Source: Aristophania vespae (GTDB lineage Bacteria > Pseudomonadota > Alphaproteobacteria > Acetobacterales > Acetobacteraceae). Taken from it: a stretch of 64,000 bases of DNA. Location of the stretch: assembly GCF_009906835.1 (NCBI RefSeq), contig NZ_CP047652.1:257001-321000 (forward strand), read 5' to 3'. This document shows, one piece after another, positions 29,701-38,534 of the stretch; the stretch's first letter is position 1; the number at the start of each line of letters is the position of its first letter. Both the position numbers and the translations under genes were made by a program. Under the pieces are notes generated by a model, which searched no databases, had not been told where the DNA came from, and worked only from the letters and a program-made list of their open reading frames with translations.

Positions 29701-30353
29701 AAAATGCTCTGGCCCGTCCCCTCACGCCAAGCCGTCCTGAAGGGGTAGAGTTTGGACCACCACCGGCGGCACGCTCACCTCTGGATATTTTATATCGTAA
29801 GGATCAAATTGCTTCGGCTCAGGCTAGCAGGTTAAAAGCCCTGCAACGTGGCCAGTTAATTCACCGCTTGTTGCAGCGTCTTCCAGAGGTGCCTCGAAGT
29901 GAACGCTATCAGGTGGCCAAATCCTGGCTGTCTCGACCAGCATGGCAGTTAACTCAGAAAAATATAAATGCGTTATTGCGTGAAATTTTTAACGTATTGG
30001 ATGACCCTCGTTTTTTACCTTTATTTGGCGAAAATAGTCGTGCTGAACAGTCAATTTCTGGCACTTTGAGTGCTGCTGATATAGGTGAAGGCAGTGAAGG
30101 GCGCGTTGTTTTAGGGAAGGTGGACCGCTTTAGCCTGGAAAAAGACAGTTTGTGGTTATGTGACTATAAAACAAACAGGCACCCGCCACAGCATGTTTCC
30201 CTAACGCCAGCTCCTTATTTGAGGCAAATGGCGGCTTATAAAGCTGTGATGAAACAATTATACCCACGCCACGATATAAGATGCTTTTTGCTTTGGACCG
30301 AAGGGCCAGAAATAACTGAGTTGCCGGATAGTTTATTAAAAGGGCAACTTTAA
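26770..30353 (+). pseudogene. addA: Double-strand break repair helicase AddA, frameshifted
   Basis: A UvrD-like 3'-5' helicase with a C-terminal nuclease domain, the partner of AddB. Walker A SASAGSGKTKLLIDRLL (about residues 32-48), motif Ia LTYTKAAAAEMASRL, motif II LLLDEVQDTSGLQW, motif III VGDFKQSIYSFQGAEP, and motif V-VI VHGAKGLQARMVILPD...RLLYVALTRAS are all present. The second frame (ending 30353) carries the nuclease: QRGQLIHRLLQ, then VVLGKVDRFSLEKDSLWLCDYKTN. One C added to the CCCC at 29474-29477 joins the frames as APKEGAWYHLCEEA. Total about 1,194 aa. It begins 9 nt after addB. Confidence 0.88.
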
Positions 30354-30471
30354 ATTTCAAATTTATTATCATGCAAAAGAGCTAATGGGCTCTTGTGATT
30401 TCACAAAGGGCTACAATATCAAAGGGAGTAAAATTACTCTATTTTGAGAAAAAACGTGAAAAGGTTAGCTC

Positions 30472-30801
30472 ATGGGCGCTCATACAGTTGCAGTTACAGA
30501 TCAAGGCTTTGAAGATGATGTTCTTAAAGCCTCCGGTCCTGTCCTTGTTGATTTCTGGGCTGAATGGTGTGGTCCCTGCAAAATGATTGGTCCAGCTCTA
30601 GAAGAAATTGGAGCTGATTATCAGGGCAAGTTAAAAGTGGCAAAAGTCGATATTGATAGTAACCCACAAACACCAACGACTTTTGGCGTTAGAAGTATCC
30701 CAACTTTAATGATTTTTAAAAATGGCGAAGTTGTTGCCCAACAAACGGGTGCTTTGCCTAAAAGTCAGCTTAAAGCCTGGATTGATAAGCACTTAGGATA
30801 A
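30472..30801 (+). CDS. trxA: Thioredoxin
   Basis: A cytosolic disulfide reductant of 109 aa. The active site is WCGPCK (Cys33/Cys36) after VLVDFWAE, the buried aspartate is in that strand, and the cis-proline motif is seen in [13 protein letters not shown]. This is a TrxA of normal size. It lies 118 nt after addA, a neighbourhood (addA-trx) common in alphaproteobacteria, with enough space for its own promoter. Confidence 0.96.
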   Translation: MGAHTVAVTDQGFEDDVLKASGPVLVDFWAEWCGPCKMIGPALEEIGADYQGKLKVAKVDIDSNPQTPTTFGVRSIPTLMIFKNGEVVAQQTGALPKSQLKAWIDKHLG

Positions 30802-30888
30802 AATTTTTTAGTGGAGAGGGGGATGAAATTACCCCCTTAACACCGAAAAATATGGCTAGTTTCAAAAGGATTGTGTAGGATGCGCGCC

Positions 30889-32072
30889 ATGTCTAAGCGT
30901 CCTGCCTTTTCCGAACCAGTTATGCTCACTTCTTCTGAGGAAGTGGCACGATATTGTAACTCTTTAGCGCAAGAAGAGTTCGTTACCATAGATACGGAAT
31001 TTGTCCGTGAGCGGACTTATTGGCCGCAATTATGCCTTGTTCAATTAGCAGGCGTAAAAGATGTTGTGCTGATAGATACATGTGCTCAAGGGCTTGATCT
31101 TACCCCGTTAAAAAATCTTTTGGCCAAAAAAGAGTGTTTAAAAGTTTTTCATGCGGCGCGACAGGATCTAGAAATTTTTCTTCATATTTTTGACGAAATG
31201 CCTGTTTCGGTTTTTGACACACAAATCGCTGCTATGGTTGCAGGATTTGGAGAGCAGGTAGGTTATGATAATCTGGTTGGCTCTTTAACAGGATGTCGTA
31301 TCGATAAAGCTCATCGTTTTAGTGACTGGGCGGCAAGACCGCTGCGTCCCGCCCAAATCACTTATGCTGCAGCCGATGTGACTTACTTGCGTCTTGTTTA
31401 TCAAAAATTGCATCAGCAATTAGAAGAACAGGGACGGCTAGAATGGGTCAAGGTTGAGCAGACTAGCCTTACAGACGTAGCGACTTATCGGCCTGACCCT
31501 CGTAATTTATGGCGTAAATTAAAGGCCAGAACCAATAATCGCCGGATTTTGGGAATTTTGCAGGAATGCGCTGCATGGCGTGAAATTGAAGCCCAAAAAT
31601 TAGATTTGCCACGTCAAAGAGTTATACGTGACGAAAGTCTTATGGAAATTGCGGCAGTTAAGCCCAAAACACCGCAAGATTTAGCGCGTATTCGTGGTGT
31701 GACAAATAACTTTGCTGAAGGTAATTCTGCTCAGGGTTTGTTAAATGCCATTAATAGGGGGAGGAGATGGATGAAGAAGATTTGCCCATTTCTCCTTTTA
31801 AGAAAAAACCTGACGCGAAAAAAAGTCCTCAGGCTGTTATAGCGCTTTTGAAAACATTACTGGTTTTGAGAAGCGAGGCACATCATGTTGCTGCACGATT
31901 AGTTGCTTCTGGCGATGAGCTGGAAAAGTTAGCTAGTGGTGAAACTGATCTTCCCGTTTTAAAGGGGTGGCGCTATGAGATTTTTGGTCAAGAAGCGCAA
32001 TCTCTTTTAGCGGGGAAAAAGGCCTTAATGATTAAAAATGGTGAGTTGCACTTTTGTGATGCGCAGCAATGA
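30889..32072 (+). pseudogene. rnd: Ribonuclease D, frameshifted
   Basis: A 3'-5' exoribonuclease of the DEDD family that trims tRNA and other stable RNA ends. The exonuclease domain comes first: TIDTEFVRERTYWPQLCLVQLA with Asp/Glu of motif I, then FHAARQDLEIF, FDTQIAAMVAGFGEQVGYDNLV, and ITYAAADVTYLRLVY. An HRDC-like region follows (RRILGILQECAAWREIEAQ). Frame one ends at 31842 and frame two at 32072. One G added to the GGGGG at 31757-31761 restores AINRGEEMDEEDLPIS and full length. Start taken at ATG 30889 (MSKRPAF); upstream in-frame starts at 30871 and 30880 are possible. Confidence 0.85.
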
Positions 32073-32196
32073 CTTAAGACTGGTTTAAAGGTTTCAAACT
32101 AAAATTCTTCGGTTTGTGAGTTAGTTTTGCTATCAAGCGTTTTAGCATGCGCCAAATGTGAAATTACGTGGTTTGTAAGAGAAGGAAGCGGATAGT

Positions 32197-32877
32197 ATGG
32201 ACTGGACAGATGATCTCATCGCCAGATTGAGGGATTTATGGAGCCAAGGGCTTTCGACGGCGGAGATCGGGCGCCAGCTATCTATCACGAAAAATGCTGT
32301 GGTGGGCAAGGCACATCGTCTCGGTTTACCTCCACGTCCCTCGCCTATTCGTAATAAGGCAGTAAAAGACGGCGAGGTTGCAGTACCGGCGCGCCGTAAA
32401 CCCCCTACAAAGCGGGTGAAAAAGGTAAAAGAAACAGCTGAAGGTCAGTCAACAGATAAAGATGCTGCTGAGGCTGGCACAAGAGTTAAGAATATTGCTG
32501 AAACAAAGAAAAAAGCTGAAGCTACGCAAAAAGCTTTATTTCCAGAGCCCAAAAATACAGTTAAAGCCCGGCTTTCTGAAGGAGAGAAAAGGGCAGATGT
32601 AAAAAAACCAGTCTCCAAAAAAGAGGGTAAGACTACTAAAATAGCTGCGGCCAAAACAGCACCTACAGCTGTGGTAAAGCCAATTGTACGTCCTAAAAGA
32701 GTGCGTGATATTATGGAGCGCCCTTTAAAGCGTGGGCCTTCTTGTCAGTGGCCACTGGGCGACCCTGGAACACCAGAATTTCATTTTTGTGGCGCAACGC
32801 CTTTGCCTGGTAAGCCTTATTGTGCCGAGCATGCAGCTATTGCCTATGTCAGGATTCGCGACCGCCGAGATGGTTAG
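32197..32877 (+). CDS. gcrA: GcrA cell cycle regulator
   Basis: A transcription factor of 226 aa found only in alphaproteobacteria. It binds methylated GANTC promoter sites and sigma70-RNA polymerase to drive cell-cycle genes. The N-terminal HTH reads MDWTDDLIARLRDLWSQG, then LSTAEIGRQLSITKNAVVGKAHRLGL, the family signature. The C-terminus carries the CQWPLGDPG...FHFCGATPLPGKPYCAEH block that contacts sigma70 domain 2. The linker (about 55-165) is an unusually long, Lys/Ala-rich low-complexity segment. It is followed by a terminator. Confidence 0.95.
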   Translation: MDWTDDLIARLRDLWSQGLSTAEIGRQLSITKNAVVGKAHRLGLPPRPSPIRNKAVKDGEVAVPARRKPPTKRVKKVKETAEGQSTDKDAAEAGTRVKNIAETKKKAEATQKALFPEPKNTVKARLSEGEKRADVKKPVSKKEGKTTKIAAAKTAPTAVVKPIVRPKRVRDIMERPLKRGPSCQWPLGDPGTPEFHFCGATPLPGKPYCAEHAAIAYVRIRDRRDG

Positions 32878-32901
32878 TTAATGCTGCCATTGTGATTTAA
32901 T

Positions 32902-32935
32902 AAAAAGCCGCTCGTAACAGAGCGGCTTTTTATTA
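32902..32935. terminator. Bidirectional terminator between gcrA and the bactofilin gene
   Basis: A 12-bp perfect stem (32902-32913 with 32920-32931) with A-run and T-run on either side, suited to both converging genes. Confidence 0.88.
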
Positions 32936-32952
32936 GAATATTAAGGGCGAAA

Positions 32953-33567
32953 TTACTTAGACTCTGGAGTTTGATTTTCTGGCAGCTTTTTACGCAAAGG
33001 TGAAGCAGGCTCCTGAGTGCTGGTAATCATTTCGAGCTGACCGGTGATTTGACCGCCATCCTCAACTTGTAAGCGGTGACAGGCAGCCTTGCCAATTAAA
33101 CGCCCTGTGGAATGAACTGTTAGGCTACCAAAAGCTTTTAGCTCACCATCAATCGTACCTGCTACTTCAGCAGTTTCAGCTTCTACTGTTCCGCGGAAGA
33201 TGCCGCCATGGGCAATAACAAATTCTTTCGCTTTAATGATATTTGCTTCAACCGTGCCTTCTACAACAAGGCGTTCAGCATCCTGAATAGAGCCCTGGAT
33301 ACTGATACCGTGGCTAATAACAAGAGTTTTTAAAGAACCATGCTGATTTTGCGAAGATCGTGTGCCGGTTGAGGAAGATGAAAGCGATAAGTTAGGTCTT
33401 GGGCGAGGTGTCAGCGCAGATACTGGAGAAGGAGGTGTGACTTCGCGATTTTGTGTGGGCGAAGCTGTATCTGCGGAGGGCTCGACAGGAGGTTGAGGAA
33501 ATACAGGTCTGGAGACAGTATTCTCGATAATATTCTTTTCGTCATTTTGTCGGTTTTTTTTGAACAA
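32953..33567 (-). CDS. Bactofilin (polymer-forming cytoskeletal protein)
   Basis: 204 aa. A proline/serine-rich disordered N-terminus (about 1-85, PQPPVEPSADTASP) precedes the DUF583 beta-helix core, seen as regularly spaced strands: LVISHGISIQGSIQDAERLVVEGTVEANI, then KEFVIAHGGIFRGTVEAETAEVAGTIDGEL, then GRLIGKAACHRLQVEDGGQITG. A short charged tail follows. Bactofilins polymerise without nucleotide at the inner membrane and place cell-wall or stalk enzymes. Single gene, divergent from the PfkB kinase gene. Confidence 0.9.
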   Translation of the reverse strand: MFKKNRQNDEKNIIENTVSRPVFPQPPVEPSADTASPTQNREVTPPSPVSALTPRPRPNLSLSSSSTGTRSSQNQHGSLKTLVISHGISIQGSIQDAERLVVEGTVEANIIKAKEFVIAHGGIFRGTVEAETAEVAGTIDGELKAFGSLTVHSTGRLIGKAACHRLQVEDGGQITGQLEMITSTQEPASPLRKKLPENQTPESK

Positions 33568-33851
33568 GGGAGCCTCATAGTGTCTGGTTTATCGAGTGCG
33601 TAAGATGTTTATTTTATAATACTGAGCTGTAAGGTGAAATAAAACTCAATTAGACCTAAACATCCTCATTATTTTTGGAATTATACGCACCATAAAGTGA
33701 ACAACAAGCGAAACTGTGACAGATTGTTTGTTTTTCTAATTTAATAAGCTGCTTTTGTTGAAAATTAACAAAATTGGCCGATTTCCAATATTGATTCGGA
33801 TTTAAGAACCACTATGCTGGAATAATCATCTAAAGTTTGTTTGGAAATGTT

Positions 33852-34853
33852 ATGAGTAACTCTAATAATTCTGTCCAGTATGATCTTCTGTGTATTGGTA
33901 ATGCGATTGTCGATATGACAGCATCGATTGAGCCAGAAATATTAAAAGAATTTCGGGTGGCACCCGGTAGCATGACACTGATTGATGCAGAGACCGTACA
34001 GCGTCTAACTCAAAATGTTGCTATTACTCAGGTATCAGGTGGCGGTTCTACCGCAAACTCAGCCGTAGTTGCAGCACGCATGGGTATTAAAACAGCTTAT
34101 CTAGGAAAAGTGGCGATAGATGAGGCAGGAGAAGATTTTGCTGCGGATCTGAAAGAACAGCATATTCATTTTCCTTCCAAACCTCTTGGTTCTTCTAAGG
34201 GTGATGAAGAAATACCAACAGCATGTTGCATAGTACTTGTTACACCAGATGGGCAGAGAACAATGTTCACCTATCTGGGAGCATGTGTTGAGTTTGCTCC
34301 TGAAGATGTTCTTAAAGATGTTGTTGCTGATTCGGCAGTGACCTATCTCGAAGGTTATCTTTTCGATCGTATTAAAGCCCAAAAAGCCTTTTACGAAGCT
34401 GCTAAAATTGCTCATGAAGCCGGACGGAAGGTAGCTTTGACCTTGTCCGACTCATTTTGTGTTGAGCGTCATAGAGATGACTTCAGAAAATTCATATTAG
34501 AGTCTGTCGATATTCTCTTTGCTAATGAAAGTGAGATTTTGTCTCTCTATAATACCCACAATCTTGAAGAAGCTCTGGCTCAGGTTTCTCAGGAGACAAA
34601 TATTGCCGCTATCACACGCGGTGAAAAAGGGTCTGTCATTATTGTTGGCGCAGATCGTTATGAAGTGCCAACAAGGTCAGTAAAGGTTGTTGATACAACC
34701 GGTGCAGGTGATGCATTTGCTGCTGGTTTCCTAGCAGGCTATGCTAAAGGGCGTGATTATTCAGAATGTGCACGCCTGGGTAATGAAGCTGCTGGTGCCA
34801 TTATCACACATCTGGGTGCACGCCCTACAGATAATTTTGCTCTTAAGGTTTAA
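33852..34853 (+). CDS. PfkB family kinase (adenosine kinase-like)
   Basis: A sugar/nucleoside kinase of 333 aa. N-terminal YDLLCIGNAIVDMTA, the substrate-binding GGGSTANSAVVAARMG (the '(G/S)GG..aN.a' motif of nucleoside kinases), the lid region, and the catalytic signature DTTGAGDAFAAGFLAGY with its base aspartate are present. This group in alphaproteobacteria is usually annotated as adenosine kinase; ribokinase-like activity is the alternative. The start is ATG 33852; an upstream TTG would add five residues. The stop overlaps the end of convergent hpnK by 4 nt. Confidence 0.9.
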   Translation: MSNSNNSVQYDLLCIGNAIVDMTASIEPEILKEFRVAPGSMTLIDAETVQRLTQNVAITQVSGGGSTANSAVVAARMGIKTAYLGKVAIDEAGEDFAADLKEQHIHFPSKPLGSSKGDEEIPTACCIVLVTPDGQRTMFTYLGACVEFAPEDVLKDVVADSAVTYLEGYLFDRIKAQKAFYEAAKIAHEAGRKVALTLSDSFCVERHRDDFRKFILESVDILFANESEILSLYNTHNLEEALAQVSQETNIAAITRGEKGSVIIVGADRYEVPTRSVKVVDTTGAGDAFAAGFLAGYAKGRDYSECARLGNEAAGAIITHLGARPTDNFALKV

Positions 34854-35686
34854 AGATCGCTCCAACCTATAGAGCTGATATTTTCGCTTTCTAAAATATG
34901 GCGGGTTGTAGGAGAAATGAGGGTTTCAAGCTCTCGCTCTTGCTCATAACCCGCCATAAGACTGCTCATTTGCGCATTTTGCCGTGTAGCTGGATGAAAA
35001 TAAACTTCACTGACTCCTTGGGGGAGGTGAGGGAGTAATGAGTGTATTTTTTCAGGCACCATGTGGCCTGACCAGCGTAGCCCAAAGCAATAATCATTGG
35101 TTTTCATGCCGGCTCGACGAATTTGCCTTCTTAAAATTTTTGTCCATTTTTCAAGTGCTGCATCGCCTAAAGTGAGTTTGGCTCCAAGGGGTGAGGCAGG
35201 TTCCATAGGGGTTCTTACAGCTTTTAAGCTGTAATCCTGTCCTGTCTGAATTAAGAGCTTTCCTACAGTTGGATGAAGATGCATGTGTTTATGAGCGTTG
35301 GCGTGATCTAATGTCAGGCCACTTTTCATGAAAGCACGGAACTGAGCTTCTATTTCTTTTTTCAGAGCGGATTTTTTTGCCAAATGGAAAAAATAAGAAA
35401 CACCTAGCTTAAGCTGGTCTCGTCCAAACCATCCTTTTTCATCAGTAATAAGAGGGTCTTTTAGTACTGAGTCACCTTCTATGACGACAAGATGCAACCC
35501 TAAGCGTAAATTGGGTAAACGGCGTGCTCTTTTAAGGGCATCTTCAAAAGCAGGACCAGCAACCATGAGACTCGCTGTTGTGAGAACGCCATCACGGTGA
35601 GATTTTTCAATAGCCTCATTAACTTCCTCACTCATACCGAAATCATCGGCAGAAATAATGACACGGCGTTGTGGGAAAGAGAGCAT
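34850..35686 (-). CDS. hpnK: Hopanoid biosynthesis-associated deacetylase HpnK
   Basis: A 278-aa YdjC/ChbG-fold carbohydrate deacetylase. Metal ligands are in ISADDFGMS (about residues 10-18) and the HANAHKHMHLHP stretch (about 128-139), and LRLGLHLVVIEG is also typical. HpnK is thought to deacetylate the N-acetylglucosaminyl group that HpnI adds to bacteriohopanetetrol, giving glucosamine-BHT. It is the last hpn gene on this strand; an intrinsic terminator lies between it and hpnJ. Confidence 0.92.
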   Translation of the reverse strand: MLSFPQRRVIISADDFGMSEEVNEAIEKSHRDGVLTTASLMVAGPAFEDALKRARRLPNLRLGLHLVVIEGDSVLKDPLITDEKGWFGRDQLKLGVSYFFHLAKKSALKKEIEAQFRAFMKSGLTLDHANAHKHMHLHPTVGKLLIQTGQDYSLKAVRTPMEPASPLGAKLTLGDAALEKWTKILRRQIRRAGMKTNDYCFGLRWSGHMVPEKIHSLLPHLPQGVSEVYFHPATRQNAQMSSLMAGYEQERELETLISPTTRHILESENISSIGWSDL

Positions 35687-35723
35687 AGATTAATCTCGGA
35701 CAGTGAAATAAAAAAGCTTACAT

Positions 35724-35753
35724 AAAAAAGGTATGGCCAAAGACCATACCTTT
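35724..35753 (-). terminator. Terminator between hpnJ and hpnK
   Basis: A 10-bp perfect stem (35727-35736 with 35744-35753). On the minus strand it is followed by a T-run. It lies 38 nt before the hpnK start, so read-through must be partial or hpnK has its own promoter. Confidence 0.75.
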
Positions 35754-35782
35754 CTTTACGCCCAAAAAGGCAAAATTTGTGC

Positions 35783-37207
35783 TTAAGAAGCGTGACGTTG
35801 GCGAAGGAACTGGAAGAATTCCATACCTTCACGTAAGCGGCGTTTCATCATTTGTGGGTCACGGATCATCTCATTGAGAATTGAGAAGATTTTAGAAGGA
35901 CGGAAATAAAATTCTTTATAGAAAACTTCAACGCTCTTAAAAATCTCTTCGTGAGAAAGATGAGGGTAATGAAGTGGTGCAATTTGAACACCATTTTCAT
36001 CAATCAACTCAGCTTCATTCTCGTTGAGCCAGCCATTTTCTGTAGCTTGCTTGTGTAAGAAGGTGCCTGGATAAGGTGCAGCAAGAGAAACCTGTAATGT
36101 GTGAGGGTTAATTTCTTTAGCAAAATTAATTGTCTCACGAATGGTTTCTTTGGTTTCTCCAGGGAGACCAAGAATGAAAGTGCCGTGAATTTTAATGCCG
36201 AGATCATGGCAGTTTTTAGTAAATTCACGCGCTACCTCAATACGCATACCCTTTTTAATATTATGAAGGATCTGCTGATTTCCGCTTTCATAACCAACTA
36301 AGAGCAGACGTAGGCCGTTTTCTTTCAGAACTTTTAATGTGCTGTAAGGCACATTGGCTTTTGCATTACATGACCAGGTAATACCCATTTTGCCAAGTTC
36401 ACGCGCAATAGCTTCTGCACGGGGAAGGTCGTCGGTAAAAGTATCATCATCAAAGAAGAATTCTTTGACCTGAGGGAAATACTGTTTAGCCAGGCGAATT
36501 TCAGCAGCCACATTTTCGGGGCTGCGTGTGCGGTAATGGTGTCCGCCCACTGTTTGAGGCCAGAGGCAGAATGTGCAGCGTGATTTACAGCCACGACCAG
36601 TGTAAATGGAGATATAAGGATGTTTAAGATAGCCGATAAAATAATCTTCAATCTTAAGATCACGCTTATAAACTTCAGTTACGAATGGCAGGCCATCCAT
36701 ATCTTCAATCATGGCGCGGTCTTTATTAGCGATGATTTCGCCATTTTCATTGCGCCATGTGATACCATCAACTTCAGCTAAAGGCTTACCTTCAGCAATT
36801 TCTTTAATGGTGTAATCAAATTCGTTACGGGCAACGAAATCGATAGGATCACCTTTTTCCAAGCTTTCATTAGGTTGCACGGCAACCTTAGCGCCAACCA
36901 TACCGATGATAAGCTTTGGATTAACCTCTTTAAGCATTTTAGCAACGCGTACGTCAGACCCAAAAGATGGGGTTGAAGTATGCATAATGACGAGGTCACG
37001 ATTTTTAACATCTTCTAAAATGGGGCCCATGCCCATTTTAGCAGGTGGCGCATCAATAAGACGAGAGCCGGGGACAAGGGCAGCTGGTTGAGCGAGCCAA
37101 GTAGGATACCAAAATGAACGGATTTCACGTTTTGCTTGGTAACGGGAACCGGCACCGCCATCAAATCCATCAAAGGAAGGGGGTTGTAAGAAAAGGGTTC
37201 TCATCAT
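35783..37207 (-). CDS. hpnJ: Hopanoid biosynthesis radical SAM protein HpnJ
   Basis: A B12-binding-type radical SAM enzyme of 474 aa. It is proposed to contract the glucosamine ring to the cyclitol of BHT cyclitol ether. An N-terminal cobalamin-like domain (about 45-150, VIMHTSTPSFGSDVRVAKMLKE and LIIGMVGAKVAV) precedes the radical SAM core, with the iron-sulfur cysteines in GRGCKSRCTFCLWP (CxxxCxxC), then EFFFDDDTFTDD and GTFILGLPGETKETI. Its ATG overlaps the hpnI stop by one base (TAATG), so the two are coupled. Confidence 0.95.
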   Translation of the reverse strand: MMRTLFLQPPSFDGFDGGAGSRYQAKREIRSFWYPTWLAQPAALVPGSRLIDAPPAKMGMGPILEDVKNRDLVIMHTSTPSFGSDVRVAKMLKEVNPKLIIGMVGAKVAVQPNESLEKGDPIDFVARNEFDYTIKEIAEGKPLAEVDGITWRNENGEIIANKDRAMIEDMDGLPFVTEVYKRDLKIEDYFIGYLKHPYISIYTGRGCKSRCTFCLWPQTVGGHHYRTRSPENVAAEIRLAKQYFPQVKEFFFDDDTFTDDLPRAEAIARELGKMGITWSCNAKANVPYSTLKVLKENGLRLLLVGYESGNQQILHNIKKGMRIEVAREFTKNCHDLGIKIHGTFILGLPGETKETIRETINFAKEINPHTLQVSLAAPYPGTFLHKQATENGWLNENEAELIDENGVQIAPLHYPHLSHEEIFKSVEVFYKEFYFRPSKIFSILNEMIRDPQMMKRRLREGMEFFQFLRQRHAS

Positions 37208-38460
37208 TATCGGGCACTCCTGTTAATACCGGGTGGGCTGTCTATAGTTGAATTAGAGGCTGCTGTCTGGGAAGACTTTAGGGCAGAGGCTCCATTAGCA
37301 TTTGCTGAATGTGATTTTGCAGAAGTGATATGCACAGTTTGCCCCCGCCATGCAACGCGTGAACCGGTTGCACTTGCAACCATAATAAGAGCTGAGAACC
37401 AGTCACGTATAATAAGGAAAGGAAAAATGCCCGGAAGTGGGCATTTCGTCAAACGAGAAATTTTTTTAACCACTATCCCCCTGATGATCCACCCTAAAGC
37501 TAGAATTAACCATGAAATGGGTGAGAGAGGAGAAAATACAATAGTTAAGGAAGCCCAAAAGAGAGGGAACTGGATAGATGATAAACCATATCCCAAAGGC
37601 TCTACAGAGCGGACAGTTCGCCCCCATCTAACTTCATGAGAATAAAGCTCATGGAAGCTTTCTTCTGTAACAGTGGTGCGGCAGATTGTCGGTGCCAGTG
37701 CAACATGTTCCCCTCGGTCTCTAATGAGTTTGCCCAAAAGAGCGTCGTCAGCAACATGATGAACAAGAGACTGAAAACCGCCAATATTAGCCAGTTTCTC
37801 TCTCGTAAGAACCATAGTTGCTCCCAGGCAGTCTTCTCGCCCTAAAATGCGAGACATCATAACACCTGGAAGAAAATTAGCATTGATAGCAAGAGCGCCC
37901 AATTGCCGTACTAAGCGCGAATCAGCAGCGAAGCCGGCATATAAAGTTGTGACAAGTCCCACATTTGGCTGCTCTAATGTAGCAACAATATGTTTTAGGT
38001 AATCTGGCTCAACGTGAATATCAGAATCGGAAATAACGAAGATATCGTAGCGACATTTTTTCTGAATATTGATGAGGTTGCCGACTTTGCGATTAATGCC
38101 ATGTTGTGATGTGTCAATAACCACTGAAACTTGTTGTTTTGGGTAACGCTGGCATAGTTTTTGTACGACTGGTAAGGCTGTATCTGTAGAGTTATGAAGT
38201 CCAAACACAATTTCATAGCAGGGATAATCTAACTGAAAAAAGCTTTCTAAAGCATTTTCCAATAGAGGTTCATCCCCACTGAGTGGTTTTAAAATGCTTA
38301 TAGGCGGCCAAGAGCGTTTTTCTTGGTCAAGGGTATCTTTGAGTTTTTTCGCCTTTTGTGAAAAACGCTCAAGAAGTGTGCTGCCAAGCATAGTCTGAAT
38401 CTGACCTGCTAGAGATATAACTCCCGTCAAGCCTGATAAGAGCGGTAAAATACTTATCAC
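37207..38460 (-). CDS. hpnI: Hopanoid biosynthesis glycosyltransferase HpnI
   Basis: A 417-aa membrane GT2 enzyme related to ceramide glucosyltransferase. It adds N-acetylglucosamine to bacteriohopanetetrol. One N-terminal membrane helix, then the catalytic domain: PPISILKPLSGDEPLLENALESFF, FVISDSDIHVEPDYL (DxD) and DDALLGKLIRDRGEHVALAP. The HEVRWGRTVRSV motif (the Q/RxxRW-like element) follows, then C-terminal hydrophobic helices. The tail (about 385-417) is Ser/Ala-rich. It is the first gene of hpnI-hpnJ(-hpnK). Confidence 0.93.
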   Translation of the reverse strand: MISILPLLSGLTGVISLAGQIQTMLGSTLLERFSQKAKKLKDTLDQEKRSWPPISILKPLSGDEPLLENALESFFQLDYPCYEIVFGLHNSTDTALPVVQKLCQRYPKQQVSVVIDTSQHGINRKVGNLINIQKKCRYDIFVISDSDIHVEPDYLKHIVATLEQPNVGLVTTLYAGFAADSRLVRQLGALAINANFLPGVMMSRILGREDCLGATMVLTREKLANIGGFQSLVHHVADDALLGKLIRDRGEHVALAPTICRTTVTEESFHELYSHEVRWGRTVRSVEPLGYGLSSIQFPLFWASLTIVFSPLSPISWLILALGWIIRGIVVKKISRLTKCPLPGIFPFLIIRDWFSALIMVASATGSRVAWRGQTVHITSAKSHSANANGASALKSSQTAASNSTIDSPPGINRSAR

Positions 38461-38486
38461 GTGAGCTTATGGCCCTAGAATAAACT

Positions 38487-38514
38487 TCACTCCCGCCATA
38501 TATAACGGGAGTGA
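38487..38514 (-). terminator. Hairpin between hpnM and hpnI
   Basis: A 9-bp perfect stem (38487-38495 with 38506-38514) and 10-nt loop, 20 nt after the hpnM stop on the minus strand. The T-run after it is short, so it may be a weak terminator. Confidence 0.5.
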
Positions 38515-38534
38515 GGCTAAAAGACGACTTTGGC

